From Methylomonas koyamae (GTDB taxonomy: Bacteria > Pseudomonadota > Gammaproteobacteria > Methylococcales > Methylomonadaceae): a stretch of DNA of 63,853 bases. Both the position numbers and the translations under genes were made by a program. Under the pieces are notes generated by a model. That model was given only the letters and a program-made list of their open reading frames with translations, did no database searches and was not told where the DNA came from. The stretch covers positions 1-63,853 of the forward strand of contig NZ_LUUK01000189.1 in NCBI RefSeq assembly GCF_001644025.1, in the 5' to 3' direction. This document shows, piece by piece, positions 17,431 through 25,284 of the stretch. How positions within the stretch are numbered: the first letter of the stretch is position 1; each line of letters begins with the position of its first letter.

Positions 17431-18357
17431 ATGTTCAGGCCCAAGGATTTCATCGAAACAGGCGAGCAGCTGATTTTCGCGGTGGTCGCCGACGGTTTGG
17501 AGGCCGGTCGTATTCTGTGCTTTCTGCGCTACGCGATGTTGGACGGCGCTTGGCGTAAAGTCGATAGCGATACGGCCAACGCCCATTTAGCGGCGCATTA
17601 TCCGCAATACCTACATTACTCGGCGCGCTTGGATGCTCGCTTGCACGCGGTACCGGAAACCGCGGTAATTCGACATTTTCATCCCCGCCACAGCCTGCGA
17701 GGCTTATTGGAAGTAGAGCCCAGCGATCCGGTGCTGGCCGATTTGCACAGTCTCTGCACCTTGTTCCGCCGCCGCGGTTTGGACATGGATCAGTTCGGCG
17801 TGACCGGATCGTTGCAGGTCGGCATGCAAAAACACAGCTCGGATATCGATCTGGTCTGTTACGACCGCGAAATCTTCCACCGGGCTCGCAACGTCGTACA
17901 GTGGCTGATCGCCGAGGACCATTGTCAGGTTCTCGACGATGCGGATTGGTTGGAAGCCTATCGGCGCCGCGCCTGCGATTTCGCGCTGGACGAATATATT
18001 TGGCACGAATTGAGGAAATACAACAAGGCCATGATTAACGGCCGTAAATTCGATCTGACTTTGCTGGCGCCGATGCTGGAAGGCGAAACGCGCGAATACC
18101 GCAAGCTGGGCGCTATCGAACTGCAAGCCAGAATCAGCGACGATTTTCACGCCTTCGATTATCCGGCGGTGTTTTCGATAGACCATCCGCAAGCGGACAG
18201 CATAGTCTGTTATACCGCGACCTATTGCGGGCAGGCGCAAACCGGCGAAGTCGTGGCGGTTGCCGGCTTGCTGGAAGTCGACGATACCGGCCGGCGGCGG
18301 GTTGTCGTCGGTTCCAATCGCGAGGCGCTCGGAGAATATATCAAGGTATTACGCTAA
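17431..18357 (+). CDS. Nucleotidyltransferase-domain protein of unknown function
   Basis: 308 residues. The middle carries the minimal nucleotidyltransferase motif of the Pol-beta superfamily: GVTGSL (124-129) and SDIDL with Asp138 and Asp140. About 110 residues precede it and about 165 follow, without a domain I recognise. The combination resembles archaeal-type predicted nucleotidyltransferases. It is coupled to the diguanylate cyclase upstream and overlaps the HAD gene downstream (TAATG). A role in cofactor synthesis is conceivable because the methanopterin gene lies two genes on, but nothing in the sequence proves this. Confidence 0.7.
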   Translation: MFRPKDFIETGEQLIFAVVADGLEAGRILCFLRYAMLDGAWRKVDSDTANAHLAAHYPQYLHYSARLDARLHAVPETAVIRHFHPRHSLRGLLEVEPSDPVLADLHSLCTLFRRRGLDMDQFGVTGSLQVGMQKHSSDIDLVCYDREIFHRARNVVQWLIAEDHCQVLDDADWLEAYRRRACDFALDEYIWHELRKYNKAMINGRKFDLTLLAPMLEGETREYRKLGAIELQARISDDFHAFDYPAVFSIDHPQADSIVCYTATYCGQAQTGEVVAVAGLLEVDDTGRRRVVVGSNREALGEYIKVLR

Positions 18358-19031
18358 TGGCCGGAACGCTTGCCGGCCTGATTCTCGATCTGGACGGCCT
18401 GGCGATCGATAGCGAATCCACGTACCGGGCGGCCTGGCGAGCGGCGGCGGCGGAAATGGGCTACCGATACTCGGATGCCGACTGGGCGGGCTTGCTCGGC
18501 TTGTCCGGGCCGGATGTGCTGGCCGGGTTGGCCAATCTGGCCGGCGACGGTTTCGATCAGGCGCGCTTTCGCCAGTTGAGCGGCGAGATTTGGTTGGCTC
18601 AAGTCGAAACCGACGGTATCGCGGTCAAGCCGGGTTTACCGGAATTGCTGGAGGTCGCCCAAGCCGCCGGCATCCCGTATTGTATCGCCACCAACAGCCG
18701 GGCGGCTGCAGCGCGGCGCAGTCTGGCCTACGCCGGTCTGGCCGAGACCTTTCCGTTATTGGTCGCGGTCGATCAGGTGGCGCGCGGTAAGCCGGCGCCC
18801 GACGTGTATTTGGCGGCGGCGGGACGGCTGGGTTTGTCGGCTTCGGCCTGTCTGGCGCTGGAAGATTCGCCGGTCGGCGTGGCGGCGGCGGTTGCGGCCG
18901 GCATCCGTTGTTGGCTGGTGCCCTCCAGCTATCCTGTCGATGCGCTGGCCGGTCGGCAGGCCGAGCGGGTACTGTCCGACTTACGGGAAGCCGCCGATTT
19001 TATCTCGGCCGCGCGGTCGCTTCCGTTATAA
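18357..19031 (+). CDS. HAD superfamily hydrolase (beta-phosphoglucomutase/phosphatase-like)
   Basis: 224 residues with the HAD motifs in order: ILDLDGLAIDSE (nucleophile Asp11 and Asp13), CIATNS (motif II), the lysine in RGKPAPDVYL (motif III) and LEDSPVGVAAAVAAG (motif IV). A helical cap lies between motifs I and II, as in subclass IA. The substrate cannot be read from sequence. The start overlaps the preceding stop. Its place just before the beta-RFAP synthase gene allows a phosphatase role in methanopterin synthesis, which is inference only. Confidence 0.85.
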   Translation: MAGTLAGLILDLDGLAIDSESTYRAAWRAAAAEMGYRYSDADWAGLLGLSGPDVLAGLANLAGDGFDQARFRQLSGEIWLAQVETDGIAVKPGLPELLEVAQAAGIPYCIATNSRAAAARRSLAYAGLAETFPLLVAVDQVARGKPAPDVYLAAAGRLGLSASACLALEDSPVGVAAAVAAGIRCWLVPSSYPVDALAGRQAERVLSDLREAADFISAARSLPL

Positions 19032-19065
19032 TGCCGCCTCGTTTTTTGGTCTTGGAATCCCGGTG

Positions 19066-20034
19066 GTGAAAGCGCAGTTCGAAACGGTCACGGTGGTGGC
19101 GCCAGCCCGATTACACATGGGCTTCATCGATTTGAGCGGTGGTTTGGGGCGGCATTTCGGCAGCATCGGTTTGGCGGTAGAGGAAATCAACACTCGCTTG
19201 ACGCTGAGCGCCGCCGAGACGCTGACCGTCGTCGGCCCGGAGACCGAGCGGGCCGGCCGTTGTCTTGGACAATTGTGCGCGCGTTTGGGGGTTTCCGATC
19301 GGCTGCGGCTGGCGTTGGAAACCGTGATTCCGGAGCATATCGGCTTGGGCTCCGGCACGCAGATGTCGCTGGCGGTCGGCGCCGCGTTAAGCCGATTTTA
19401 CGGTCTGGGTTTGACGGTACGCGATATTGCGTTGCTGTCCGAACGCGGCGCCCGCTCCGGAATAGGTATCGGGATTTTCGAAAAAGGCGGTTTGGTTGTC
19501 GATGGCGGCCGCGGTCCTGAGACCAAAACGCCGCCGCTGATAGCGCAAATGCCGATTCCGGACCATTGGCGGTTTATCCTGGTGTTCGATCAGCGTGGTC
19601 AAGGTTTGCACGGCGAACAGGAGATTAGCGCGTTCAGCCGGCTGCCGCCGTTTCCGCAAGCCAGTGCCGAGCGATTGTGTTATTTGTTGTTGATGCAGGG
19701 CCTGCCGGCGTTGGCGGAACAAGATTTGCCGAGGTTCGGCGCGGTGATTACCGAGTTGCAACGGGCGGTCGGCGAGCATTTCGCGCCGGTGCAGGGTGGA
19801 ATTTTCACCAGCCCGGACGTGGCGGCGGCGATGACGATGTTGGAGAAGGCCGGCGCCGTGGCGATCGGCCAGACGTCCTGGGGGCCGACCGGTTTCTGCG
19901 CGGTCGAGTCCCCTCGGCGAGCCGCCGAGTTGGTTCAAGCCCTGGAGTCGCAGTTCGCTCAATCGCCGCTTAGCTTCTTAGTAGCCAGTGCGCGCAACCA
20001 GCCGGCCTGCTTGATTTCCGACGAGCTTGCTTAG
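19066..20034 (+). CDS. mptG: Beta-ribofuranosylaminobenzene 5'-phosphate synthase
   Basis: First committed step of tetrahydromethanopterin synthesis, joining p-hydroxy- or p-aminobenzoate with PRPP. About 322 residues. The family's N-terminal block PARLHMGFIDLSGG and the GHMP-kinase-like glycine motif EHIGLGSGTQMSLAVG are clear. C-terminal GQTSWGPTGF is also typical. H4MPT carries one-carbon units from formaldehyde in methylotrophs, so this gene points to such metabolism. The start is uncertain: GTG at 19066 or 19063 fits the family N-terminus, with no strong ribosome site. It meets soxZ tail to tail with a 4-base overlap. Confidence 0.88.
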   Translation: MKAQFETVTVVAPARLHMGFIDLSGGLGRHFGSIGLAVEEINTRLTLSAAETLTVVGPETERAGRCLGQLCARLGVSDRLRLALETVIPEHIGLGSGTQMSLAVGAALSRFYGLGLTVRDIALLSERGARSGIGIGIFEKGGLVVDGGRGPETKTPPLIAQMPIPDHWRFILVFDQRGQGLHGEQEISAFSRLPPFPQASAERLCYLLLMQGLPALAEQDLPRFGAVITELQRAVGEHFAPVQGGIFTSPDVAAAMTMLEKAGAVAIGQTSWGPTGFCAVESPRRAAELVQALESQFAQSPLSFLVASARNQPACLISDELA

Positions 20035-20348
20035 TCGTCGCGTTCGACGAGTTGGTGTTCTATCCGGTCTTGATTGCCGAGGTTGTCCAACCACATCACG
20101 CTGATTCGATCACCGACACTAGCACGCAGCCGAAATACGAAAAACGGATTCTTGGAAACGCTGCCGGCCATGTTGACCGAAAGGGTCGGCGTGCCGTTTA
20201 AAGTCAAGGTCAGGGTTTGAATATAGTGAGCCGGAATGAGTGCGCCATCGGTGTCGCGGTTACGGCCGTTTTCCATCGGATGTTGATTCAAAATCCGAAT
20301 TTCCCAAAATCCCGCCAGCGCTCGACTTCTAATTTTAATCGTACTCAT
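20031..20348 (-). CDS. soxZ: Thiosulfate oxidation carrier subunit SoxZ
   Basis: 105-residue SoxZ-like protein with an immunoglobulin-like fold and no signal peptide; it normally travels through the Tat system bound to SoxY. Blocks HPMENGR and the repeated beta segments SVSKNPFFVFRLRASVGD match the family. The ATG at 20348 overlaps the soxY stop (TGATG), a sign of obligate pairing. No other sox gene is present in the window. Confidence 0.88.
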   Translation of the reverse strand: MSTIKIRSRALAGFWEIRILNQHPMENGRNRDTDGALIPAHYIQTLTLTLNGTPTLSVNMAGSVSKNPFFVFRLRASVGDRISVMWLDNLGNQDRIEHQLVERDD

Positions 20349-20809
20349 CAGCCGGTTCCGCATCCGCCCACGCTGACTTCCACACTACGCCGATTGCGTA
20401 GCCAAGCCGCGCCGCGCTTGGCCAGGACCACCACCTCTCCGGACCCCGCCATCTTGATTTGCGTACTCACGAAGGCCAAGGCCGTCGGCGAGAGTTCGAT
20501 TTCGGCGACCAGTGGGTTGGGATTGTGAGCCACATAGATGACGAACCGCTCAATCTCTTCCAAAGAGCTGGCGACGGTGATCGGCACGAAAGCGCCGTTT
20601 TCGGCAACGGCCGGTAAGGTCAATTCCAACGTTGGGGTATCTTGGATTCCGGTATCGGACAATATCGCCAAGATCTCTTCCAGCCGGGTCTTGGTCGGCG
20701 ACGATCCGGCCGCCGAGTCGGCTAGGGCGGGCTTGATGTCGGTTGTGAGCGCGCAAGCGCTCAGGCTTAGGCCGAATGTTGTCAGGAAAGTGCGGCGGTC
20801 ATAAGTCAT
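20348..20809 (-). CDS. soxY: Thiosulfate oxidation carrier subunit SoxY
   Basis: 153 residues. A Tat signal with twin arginine (DRRTFLTTFGLSLSACAL) is followed by the carrier domain and ends in GGCGTG, where Cys150 corresponds to the swinging-arm cysteine that carries sulfur intermediates in SoxYZ. The classical terminus is GGCGG, so this one is slightly altered and one residue longer. ATG at 20809 is preferred over TTG at 20815. The gene reads away from an FNR-type site 22 bases upstream of its start. Confidence 0.88.
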   Translation of the reverse strand: MTYDRRTFLTTFGLSLSACALTTDIKPALADSAAGSSPTKTRLEEILAILSDTGIQDTPTLELTLPAVAENGAFVPITVASSLEEIERFVIYVAHNPNPLVAEIELSPTALAFVSTQIKMAGSGEVVVLAKRGAAWLRNRRSVEVSVGGCGTG

Positions 20810-20830
20810 GCCCAAATAACCTTGCTTTTT

Positions 20831-20844
20831 TTGATGTATATCAA
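20831..20844. promoter_or_regulatory. Perfect FNR/Anr box with class II promoter spacing
   Basis: TTGATGTATATCAA matches the FNR consensus TTGAT-N4-ATCAA at all ten positions. A TATCGT at 20866-20871 is placed so that a start near 20879 would put the box centre at about -41.5, the class II activator position, for the plus-strand gene at 20928. The same box lies 22-35 bases upstream of the soxY start codon, where it might repress or activate. Binding is predicted, not shown. Confidence 0.65.
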
Positions 20845-20927
20845 AATTTTTCGATTTCGGTTTGTTATCGTTAGCACCGTTGAAATTGTTTCAGCACCAT
20901 CTACAACAACATACAGGAAGGTACAAA

Positions 20928-21122
20928 ATGAATGAAGTTCAAGAAAAAGACAATTTTTGGCTCTACATCGCTCTGGCCGTCGTTATGGTCGCTGGTGCGG
21001 TTTTCATGGTGAAAAACGCGGAGCACGATAAATACGCTACCGCCGCTAAAAACATCGCCGAAGATTCGTCCAACTCTGCTTATCGTTCGGATGTGCTGCA
21101 CAAAAACGGTCTGACCAAATAA
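20928..21122 (+). CDS. Small single-pass membrane protein, unknown
   Basis: 64 residues: a charged N-terminus (MNEVQEKDN), one membrane helix (about 10-29, WLYIALAVVMVAGAVFMV) and a polar C-terminal tail of about 35 residues predicted to lie outside. An AGGAAGG site sits 7 bases before the ATG, so translation is likely. It follows the FNR box at 20831 and is probably induced at low oxygen. I recognise no family. Confidence 0.75.
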   Translation: MNEVQEKDNFWLYIALAVVMVAGAVFMVKNAEHDKYATAAKNIAEDSSNSAYRSDVLHKNGLTK

Positions 21123-21221
21123 GGCCGTTACGATTTAATGGAGACGTCGCGAACTGCATTCTCCTATCCACTTGTGGGTTTGCGGCGGTGACAGGGAAAC
21201 TGCGTTAGGTCCCGCTATAAA

Positions 21222-21283
21222 AAAGAAACCGTGGTTTCTTTCAATTGGGGTTTTGCCGAGGTGTCCGGGCTTCGGCAAAACCC
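21222..21283. terminator. Two successive hairpins in the gap after the small membrane protein
   Basis: AAAGAAACC-GT-GGTTTCTTT (21222-21241) is followed by GGGTTTTGCCGA (21248-21259) pairing perfectly with TCGGCAAAACCC (21272-21283). The first ends in a short T-rich run on plus. They separate the plus-strand gene at 20928 from the convergent phosphorylase gene and probably end one or both transcripts. Confidence 0.55.
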
Positions 21284-21307
21284 TTCCCGAATATGTTTCT
21301 GCCTACC

Positions 21308-22042
21308 TCAAGCCTGCGCCACGGCTGTTAGCAACATGATCGCCTGATTCATGCCTTGGTGCAGGTTTTTTTCGATTTCCGCCATCGTGATTTCGCCGGC
21401 GACGACGCCAGCCGCCCAATTGGCAACCACCGAAACATTAGCGTAAGCGATGCCCAACTCTCGAGCCAGCGCTGCCTCCGGCATGCCGGTCATACCCACC
21501 AAATCGCAGCCGTCGTTCGCCATGCGTTTGATTTCCGCCGGCGTTTCCAGACGAGGTCCTTGCGTGCAGCCGTAAATGCCGTGGTTTACGGTGGCGATGC
21601 CGGCTTGTTCGGCGGCGGCGACGATACGAGCCCGTAAGGCTGGTGAGTAGGGTTCGCTGAAATCGATGTGGGTGACTTGTTCCAGATCGTCGGCGAAGTA
21701 GGTATGTTCTCGCCCGTAGCTGTAATCGATCAATTGATCGGGAATCGCGATGACCGCCGGTGCCATCTCGCGGCCAATGCCGCCAACCGCCGCGACCGCG
21801 ATAATTTCGGTCACGCCCAAGGCTTGCAAGCCCCAGATATTCGCCCGATAGTTGATTTTATGCGGCGGTATTCGATGTGGGTTGCCATGCCGGGCTAAAA
21901 ACACCAGTTTACGGCCGTCGAGCTCGCCGAATACGTAAGCGGCCGACGGCGCGCCGAACGGCGTATCGAGGCTTTGTTCGCCGGTGATAAGCAGGTCCGG
22001 GATTTGGGTCAGGCCGGTGCCGCCGATAATAGCCAAGGTCAT
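21308..22042 (-). CDS. S-methyl-5'-thioinosine / methylthioadenosine phosphorylase family
   Basis: 244-residue purine nucleoside phosphorylase of the MTAP type. Features: N-terminal IIGGTGL phosphate loop, FLARHGNPHRIPPHKINYRAN, AVGGIG, CTQGPRLETPAEI and the C-terminal SVVANWAAG. It cleaves a methylthio-nucleoside left from polyamine or quorum-signal synthesis. Gammaproteobacterial members of this type often prefer S-methyl-5'-thioinosine, but the sequence alone does not settle MTA or MTI. It overlaps the phosphoribosyltransferase gene by 4 bases, which suits purine salvage. Confidence 0.88.
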   Translation of the reverse strand: MTLAIIGGTGLTQIPDLLITGEQSLDTPFGAPSAAYVFGELDGRKLVFLARHGNPHRIPPHKINYRANIWGLQALGVTEIIAVAAVGGIGREMAPAVIAIPDQLIDYSYGREHTYFADDLEQVTHIDFSEPYSPALRARIVAAAEQAGIATVNHGIYGCTQGPRLETPAEIKRMANDGCDLVGMTGMPEAALARELGIAYANVSVVANWAAGVVAGEITMAEIEKNLHQGMNQAIMLLTAVAQA

Positions 22043-22593
22043 AATACTTCCTTGCAGGCATAGACGCCTGCGGCGTTTCTGAGATAACCCTTGTAATCCA
22101 TGCCGTAGCCGAATAAATAATGGTTTTCCACGTTCAAACCGACAAAATCCAATGCGATCGGTTTGGGCTCATCGAGTTGTTTGTCAAAAAGCGCCGCCGT
22201 GTAAACGGCTTCGGCGCCTTGCTGTTGGCAGTAATCGACGATGGCGCGCAAGGTATGGCCTTCGTCGAGGATGTCGTCAATTACTAGCACCGTCCGTCCC
22301 GCCAACGGCGTGGTCGGCGTAAACAGCCAGTGAATCTCGCTGCCGGAGGTGGCGTTCCGGTAGCGGCTAGCGTGGATGCTGTCCAACATCAGCGGAAAGT
22401 CCAGGCGCGGCAACAGTTTGCCGGTGGCGATGATGCCGCCGTTAATCACGCACAATAGCAGCGGATTGCGGTCTCGCAGCGCGGCGCTGATGTTGGCGGC
22501 CATCAAGTCCAGTGCGGACTCGACTTCGGCGGCGGCGTGCAGTTGTCGCGCGTGCCGTTGGACTTGATCGATTTCTTCAAGCAGGGGATTCAT
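22039..22593 (-). CDS. Hypoxanthine-guanine phosphoribosyltransferase
   Basis: 184 residues. The PRPP-binding motif VLVIDDILDEGHTL is at about 99-112; flanking blocks (LLCVINGGI, LDFPLMLDSIHASRY, ALDFVGLNVENHYLFGYGMDY) are of the HGPRT type. It returns free hypoxanthine or guanine to nucleotide. With the phosphorylase next to it, whose product is a purine base, it forms a salvage pair. The ATG at 22593 gives the standard N-terminus; the start overlaps the end of nagZ by 17 bases. Confidence 0.9.
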   Translation of the reverse strand: MNPLLEEIDQVQRHARQLHAAAEVESALDLMAANISAALRDRNPLLLCVINGGIIATGKLLPRLDFPLMLDSIHASRYRNATSGSEIHWLFTPTTPLAGRTVLVIDDILDEGHTLRAIVDYCQQQGAEAVYTAALFDKQLDEPKPIALDFVGLNVENHYLFGYGMDYKGYLRNAAGVYACKEVL

Positions 22594-23593
22594 AAAGCTC
22601 TTGGAGTTGTTTGGAAATTTGTTGCCATTTCGGCAGTTGTTGCAGCTGTTCTCGGGTGAATTTGGGCTGGCCGCGCATGGCTTGCAAACGCGCTTCGCCG
22701 GCACGGCGTTCGCGAACCGGCAGATCGTCTAAGACTTGCTCGGCCGCCGCCGAATTGTTGCATACCAACACCATGTCGCAGCCGGCTTCCAGCGCTAAAC
22801 GCGCCCGATCGGAGTAGTCTCCGATACCGGCGGCGCCGTTCATGCTCAAATCGTCGCTAAATATCGCACCGTTAAAACCCAGCTCGCCGCGCAATATGTC
22901 TTGCAGCCAAACGCCGGAAAAACCCGCCGGCAAGCGGTCGATGCGCGGATACACCACATGGGCCGGCATCACGGCTTCCAGCCCTTGTTCGATCAACGCT
23001 TTAAACGGCACCAAATCCTCGGCGCGTATGCTTGCCGGATCGCGATCGTCGATCGGCAAGGTCAAGTGCGAGTCTAGCGCGACGGCGCCGTGGCCGGGAA
23101 AATGCTTGCCGGTCGCGGCCATGCCGGCCGCGCGCATGCCTGTACGGAAGGCTCCTGCCAGTTGGGCCGCTAGGGTCGGATCGCCGGAAAACGAACGATT
23201 GCCGATGATTTCGCTGACGCCGCGATCGACATCCAGCACCGGCGCGAAGCTGAAGTCTACGTCGATGGCGAGCAATTCGGCGGCCATCAACCAACCGGCT
23301 GCTTCAGCCAATTCCGGTTTGTCGGCGTACTTGGCCGCCGCGGGTAAGCGGGTAAATCCGTTCTGAAAGCGCTGAACTCGGCCGCCTTCCTGATCGACGG
23401 CAATTAAAATGTCGCCGCTACGTGCCTTGCGTATGTCGGCAATCAATGCCTCGACTTGCGCCGGATGATCGAAATTGCGAGCGAACAATATCAACGCGCC
23501 GGTATTGGGATGGGCGATTTTTTCCCGATCCGCCGCCGTCAGGCTGAGCCCGTCGATGTCTATCATGACCGGACCGATGGCTTGTGGTTTCAT
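22577..23593 (-). CDS. nagZ: Beta-N-acetylhexosaminidase NagZ
   Basis: Glycoside hydrolase family 3 enzyme that removes GlcNAc from anhydro-muropeptides in cell-wall recycling. 338 residues, cytoplasmic. Blocks: MIDIDGLSL at the N-terminus, VDQEGGRVQRF, KHFPGHG with the mobile-loop histidine (about residue 165), and IFSDDLSMNGA with the nucleophile aspartate (about 240). It is first in the nagZ-hpt-phosphorylase minus-strand operon. Confidence 0.94.
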   Translation of the reverse strand: MKPQAIGPVMIDIDGLSLTAADREKIAHPNTGALILFARNFDHPAQVEALIADIRKARSGDILIAVDQEGGRVQRFQNGFTRLPAAAKYADKPELAEAAGWLMAAELLAIDVDFSFAPVLDVDRGVSEIIGNRSFSGDPTLAAQLAGAFRTGMRAAGMAATGKHFPGHGAVALDSHLTLPIDDRDPASIRAEDLVPFKALIEQGLEAVMPAHVVYPRIDRLPAGFSGVWLQDILRGELGFNGAIFSDDLSMNGAAGIGDYSDRARLALEAGCDMVLVCNNSAAAEQVLDDLPVRERRAGEARLQAMRGQPKFTREQLQQLPKWQQISKQLQELYESPA

Positions 23594-23659
23594 GGTGATA
23601 AATGTCTAAATTGGAATATACTTCTGGAGCTTGAACCCGACATTATATGAGGAATCCCC

Positions 23660-24067
23660 GTGCGTACTTTGGTTTTGTTGATCAGTTTGTTGCTGTTACC
23701 CGGTTTGTCCGCCGCCAACTCCGGCGAAAAAAAAGCCGATGAAAGCGCCGGCCCGGTCATCGAGTATTTGGAGATGAAGCCGGCCTTTACCGTCAATCTG
23801 GCCGAGCCGAAAAAATACCTGTTGTTGAACGTGCAGTTGCTGGTGGAAGGGGCCGAGCCGGTCGAAAAAATCAAAAAACACATGCCGTTGCTGCGCCATG
23901 AAATGATTATGATGTTGAGTGGCTTGCATGCCGCCGACTTGCAAACGATGGAACAACGCGAAGGTCTGCGTTTGAAAACCAAGGAAATGATCACCGGTTT
24001 GTTGACGAAAATTCAAAATCCGGATGGCTTCCGCGACGTGTTCTTCTCCGAATTCCTAATCCAGTAA
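23660..24067 (+). CDS. FliL-family protein, stand-alone
   Basis: 135 residues with a signal peptide or N-terminal helix (1-19, ending GLSAANS) and a FliL-like periplasmic domain (about 32-135): YLEMKPAFTVNLAEPKKYLLLNVQLL, then LRHEMIMMLSG and VFFSEFLIQ at the C-terminus. FliL supports flagellar stators, but no flagellar gene is near. Solitary FliL-like proteins occur elsewhere and their job is unknown. GTG start at 23660 with a TGAGGAAT site. Its end overlaps the HIT gene by 12 bases, tail to tail. Confidence 0.82.
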   Translation: MRTLVLLISLLLLPGLSAANSGEKKADESAGPVIEYLEMKPAFTVNLAEPKKYLLLNVQLLVEGAEPVEKIKKHMPLLRHEMIMMLSGLHAADLQTMEQREGLRLKTKEMITGLLTKIQNPDGFRDVFFSEFLIQ

Positions 24068-24478
24068 CTGTGCTCGCAAAGCTTGGCGCATTTGCTCGAT
24101 GCGCCGTTCCGCCTGATCGCCGGCATAGGGTTGCGGCGGAAACTTCCCCCAGACGGGCGCCGGCCAGGCCGGATCGGTCCGATAGCGGGCGATATGATGA
24201 ATATGCAGTTGCGGTACCAGATTGCCGATCGCCGCGACGTTGAGTTTGTCGGGCCGAAACATCGCCGTCATCGTTTCCGCCAATAGGCAAGACTCCGCTA
24301 GCCACAAAGACCGGTCCCGATCGTTCAGTTGATATAACTCAGTCAAGCCGCCGCGTTGCGGTACCAAAATAAACCAGGGATAGGCGCTGTCGTTCATCAT
24401 CAGCAGCAGGCCCAGCTCGAACCGGCCGACTTCGTGGCAATCTTGTCGCAATTGCGGGTGGAGGTGGAACGAGGACAT
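24056..24478 (-). CDS. HIT domain protein
   Basis: 140 residues with the histidine triad LHIHHIARY (HxHxH) near residues 91-99, preceded by NLVPQ. HIT proteins are nucleotide hydrolases or transferases; the general type here is hydrolase-like. The start ATG at 24478 faces the small gene at 24496. Substrate unknown. Confidence 0.88.
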   Translation of the reverse strand: MSSFHLHPQLRQDCHEVGRFELGLLLMMNDSAYPWFILVPQRGGLTELYQLNDRDRSLWLAESCLLAETMTAMFRPDKLNVAAIGNLVPQLHIHHIARYRTDPAWPAPVWGKFPPQPYAGDQAERRIEQMRQALRAQLLD

Positions 24479-24495
24479 GGGCTTCTCGACTAAAG

Positions 24496-24798
24496 ATGAT
24501 TGACGGACGGTTTTCAGACTTCACCATGATAACGGCTAGCGATAGGTCAATGAAAGCCAAGACATTTCCCATGCCGGAAATCCCACTGAATCCGTTTAAC
24601 AGCGACAAGGTGATTGTCGTTAAGAATCCGGGTGAAGCGAATAGGGAAATGATGATCAAGGACGGCGAGAAAATGGAGAAATACCAATCGACCGGCAAAA
24701 TCGGTCAGGGCGAGGGTATGAAAGCCGGCGTGACCTATCGACTAAAAGACGACGGTTCATTCGTCTACGTACCCGAGGACAAGCAGGCCGGTCCGTAA
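24496..24798 (+). CDS. Hypothetical small protein
   Basis: Up to 100 residues; starts at 24526 or 24550 are equally possible because no ribosome site is clear. The protein is hydrophilic, with no signal peptide or membrane helix, and contains IVVKNPGEANREMMIKDGE and a C-terminal DDGSFVYVPEDK. I recognise no family. It converges on the roadblock gene at 24812 with a 13-base gap. Confidence 0.5.
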   Translation: MIDGRFSDFTMITASDRSMKAKTFPMPEIPLNPFNSDKVIVVKNPGEANREMMIKDGEKMEKYQSTGKIGQGEGMKAGVTYRLKDDGSFVYVPEDKQAGP

Positions 24799-24811
24799 GT
24801 TTGGCGGCACT

Positions 24812-25267
24812 TTAGCGCTTGGCCTTTACCGGTTCACTGAGGGCGGCGGCCAGGTTGGTGGTCTTGGGGCAAGCGATACATAGCACGACCGGGCCGATAT
24901 TGAGCACTGCCACTTTGCTGGCCGAGCCGACGATGACCAGTTGCTCGATGTCGCCCAACTTTAAAATCGTCGAACTGTCGCGGGCGACGCCGATGCTGTC
25001 TTCGATCAACGCGCCCAGTGCGTCGGCGTGCGGCAGTTGACCGGCACTGGCCAGAATCAAGCCCTCGTGGTAAGCGGCGCAGGCGTCGATGCCTTTGATC
25101 CGCACCACGCCATCGACCAGTGTTTGCAGTGCCCCGATGAATTCGCCTCGCTTGGTGCGCAGGGAGGCGCTGGTACCTACCAGATCGTCCGAGGGCTGGA
25201 GTTGGGCCGCCGAGTAGGCCGCCGCCAAGCGATCGAGCTCGGCGAGTTGCGATTCGAACCAATGCAT
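24812..25267 (-). CDS. Roadblock/LC7-domain protein
   Basis: 151 residues. The Roadblock/LC7 fold (beta-alpha pattern) spans about 43-145: VVRIKGIDACAAYHEGLILAS, then a helix, then VIVGSASKVAVLNIGPVVLCIAC. The first 40 residues are an extra helical part. Roadblock proteins bind or regulate small Ras-like GTPases (MglB is the known bacterial example). It is last in a minus-strand group of four with a second roadblock gene. A matching GTPase gene is found at 37428. Confidence 0.75.
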   Translation of the reverse strand: MHWFESQLAELDRLAAAYSAAQLQPSDDLVGTSASLRTKRGEFIGALQTLVDGVVRIKGIDACAAYHEGLILASAGQLPHADALGALIEDSIGVARDSSTILKLGDIEQLVIVGSASKVAVLNIGPVVLCIACPKTTNLAAALSEPVKAKR

Positions 25268-25284
25268 GGCTGAGGTGCGTCGGG

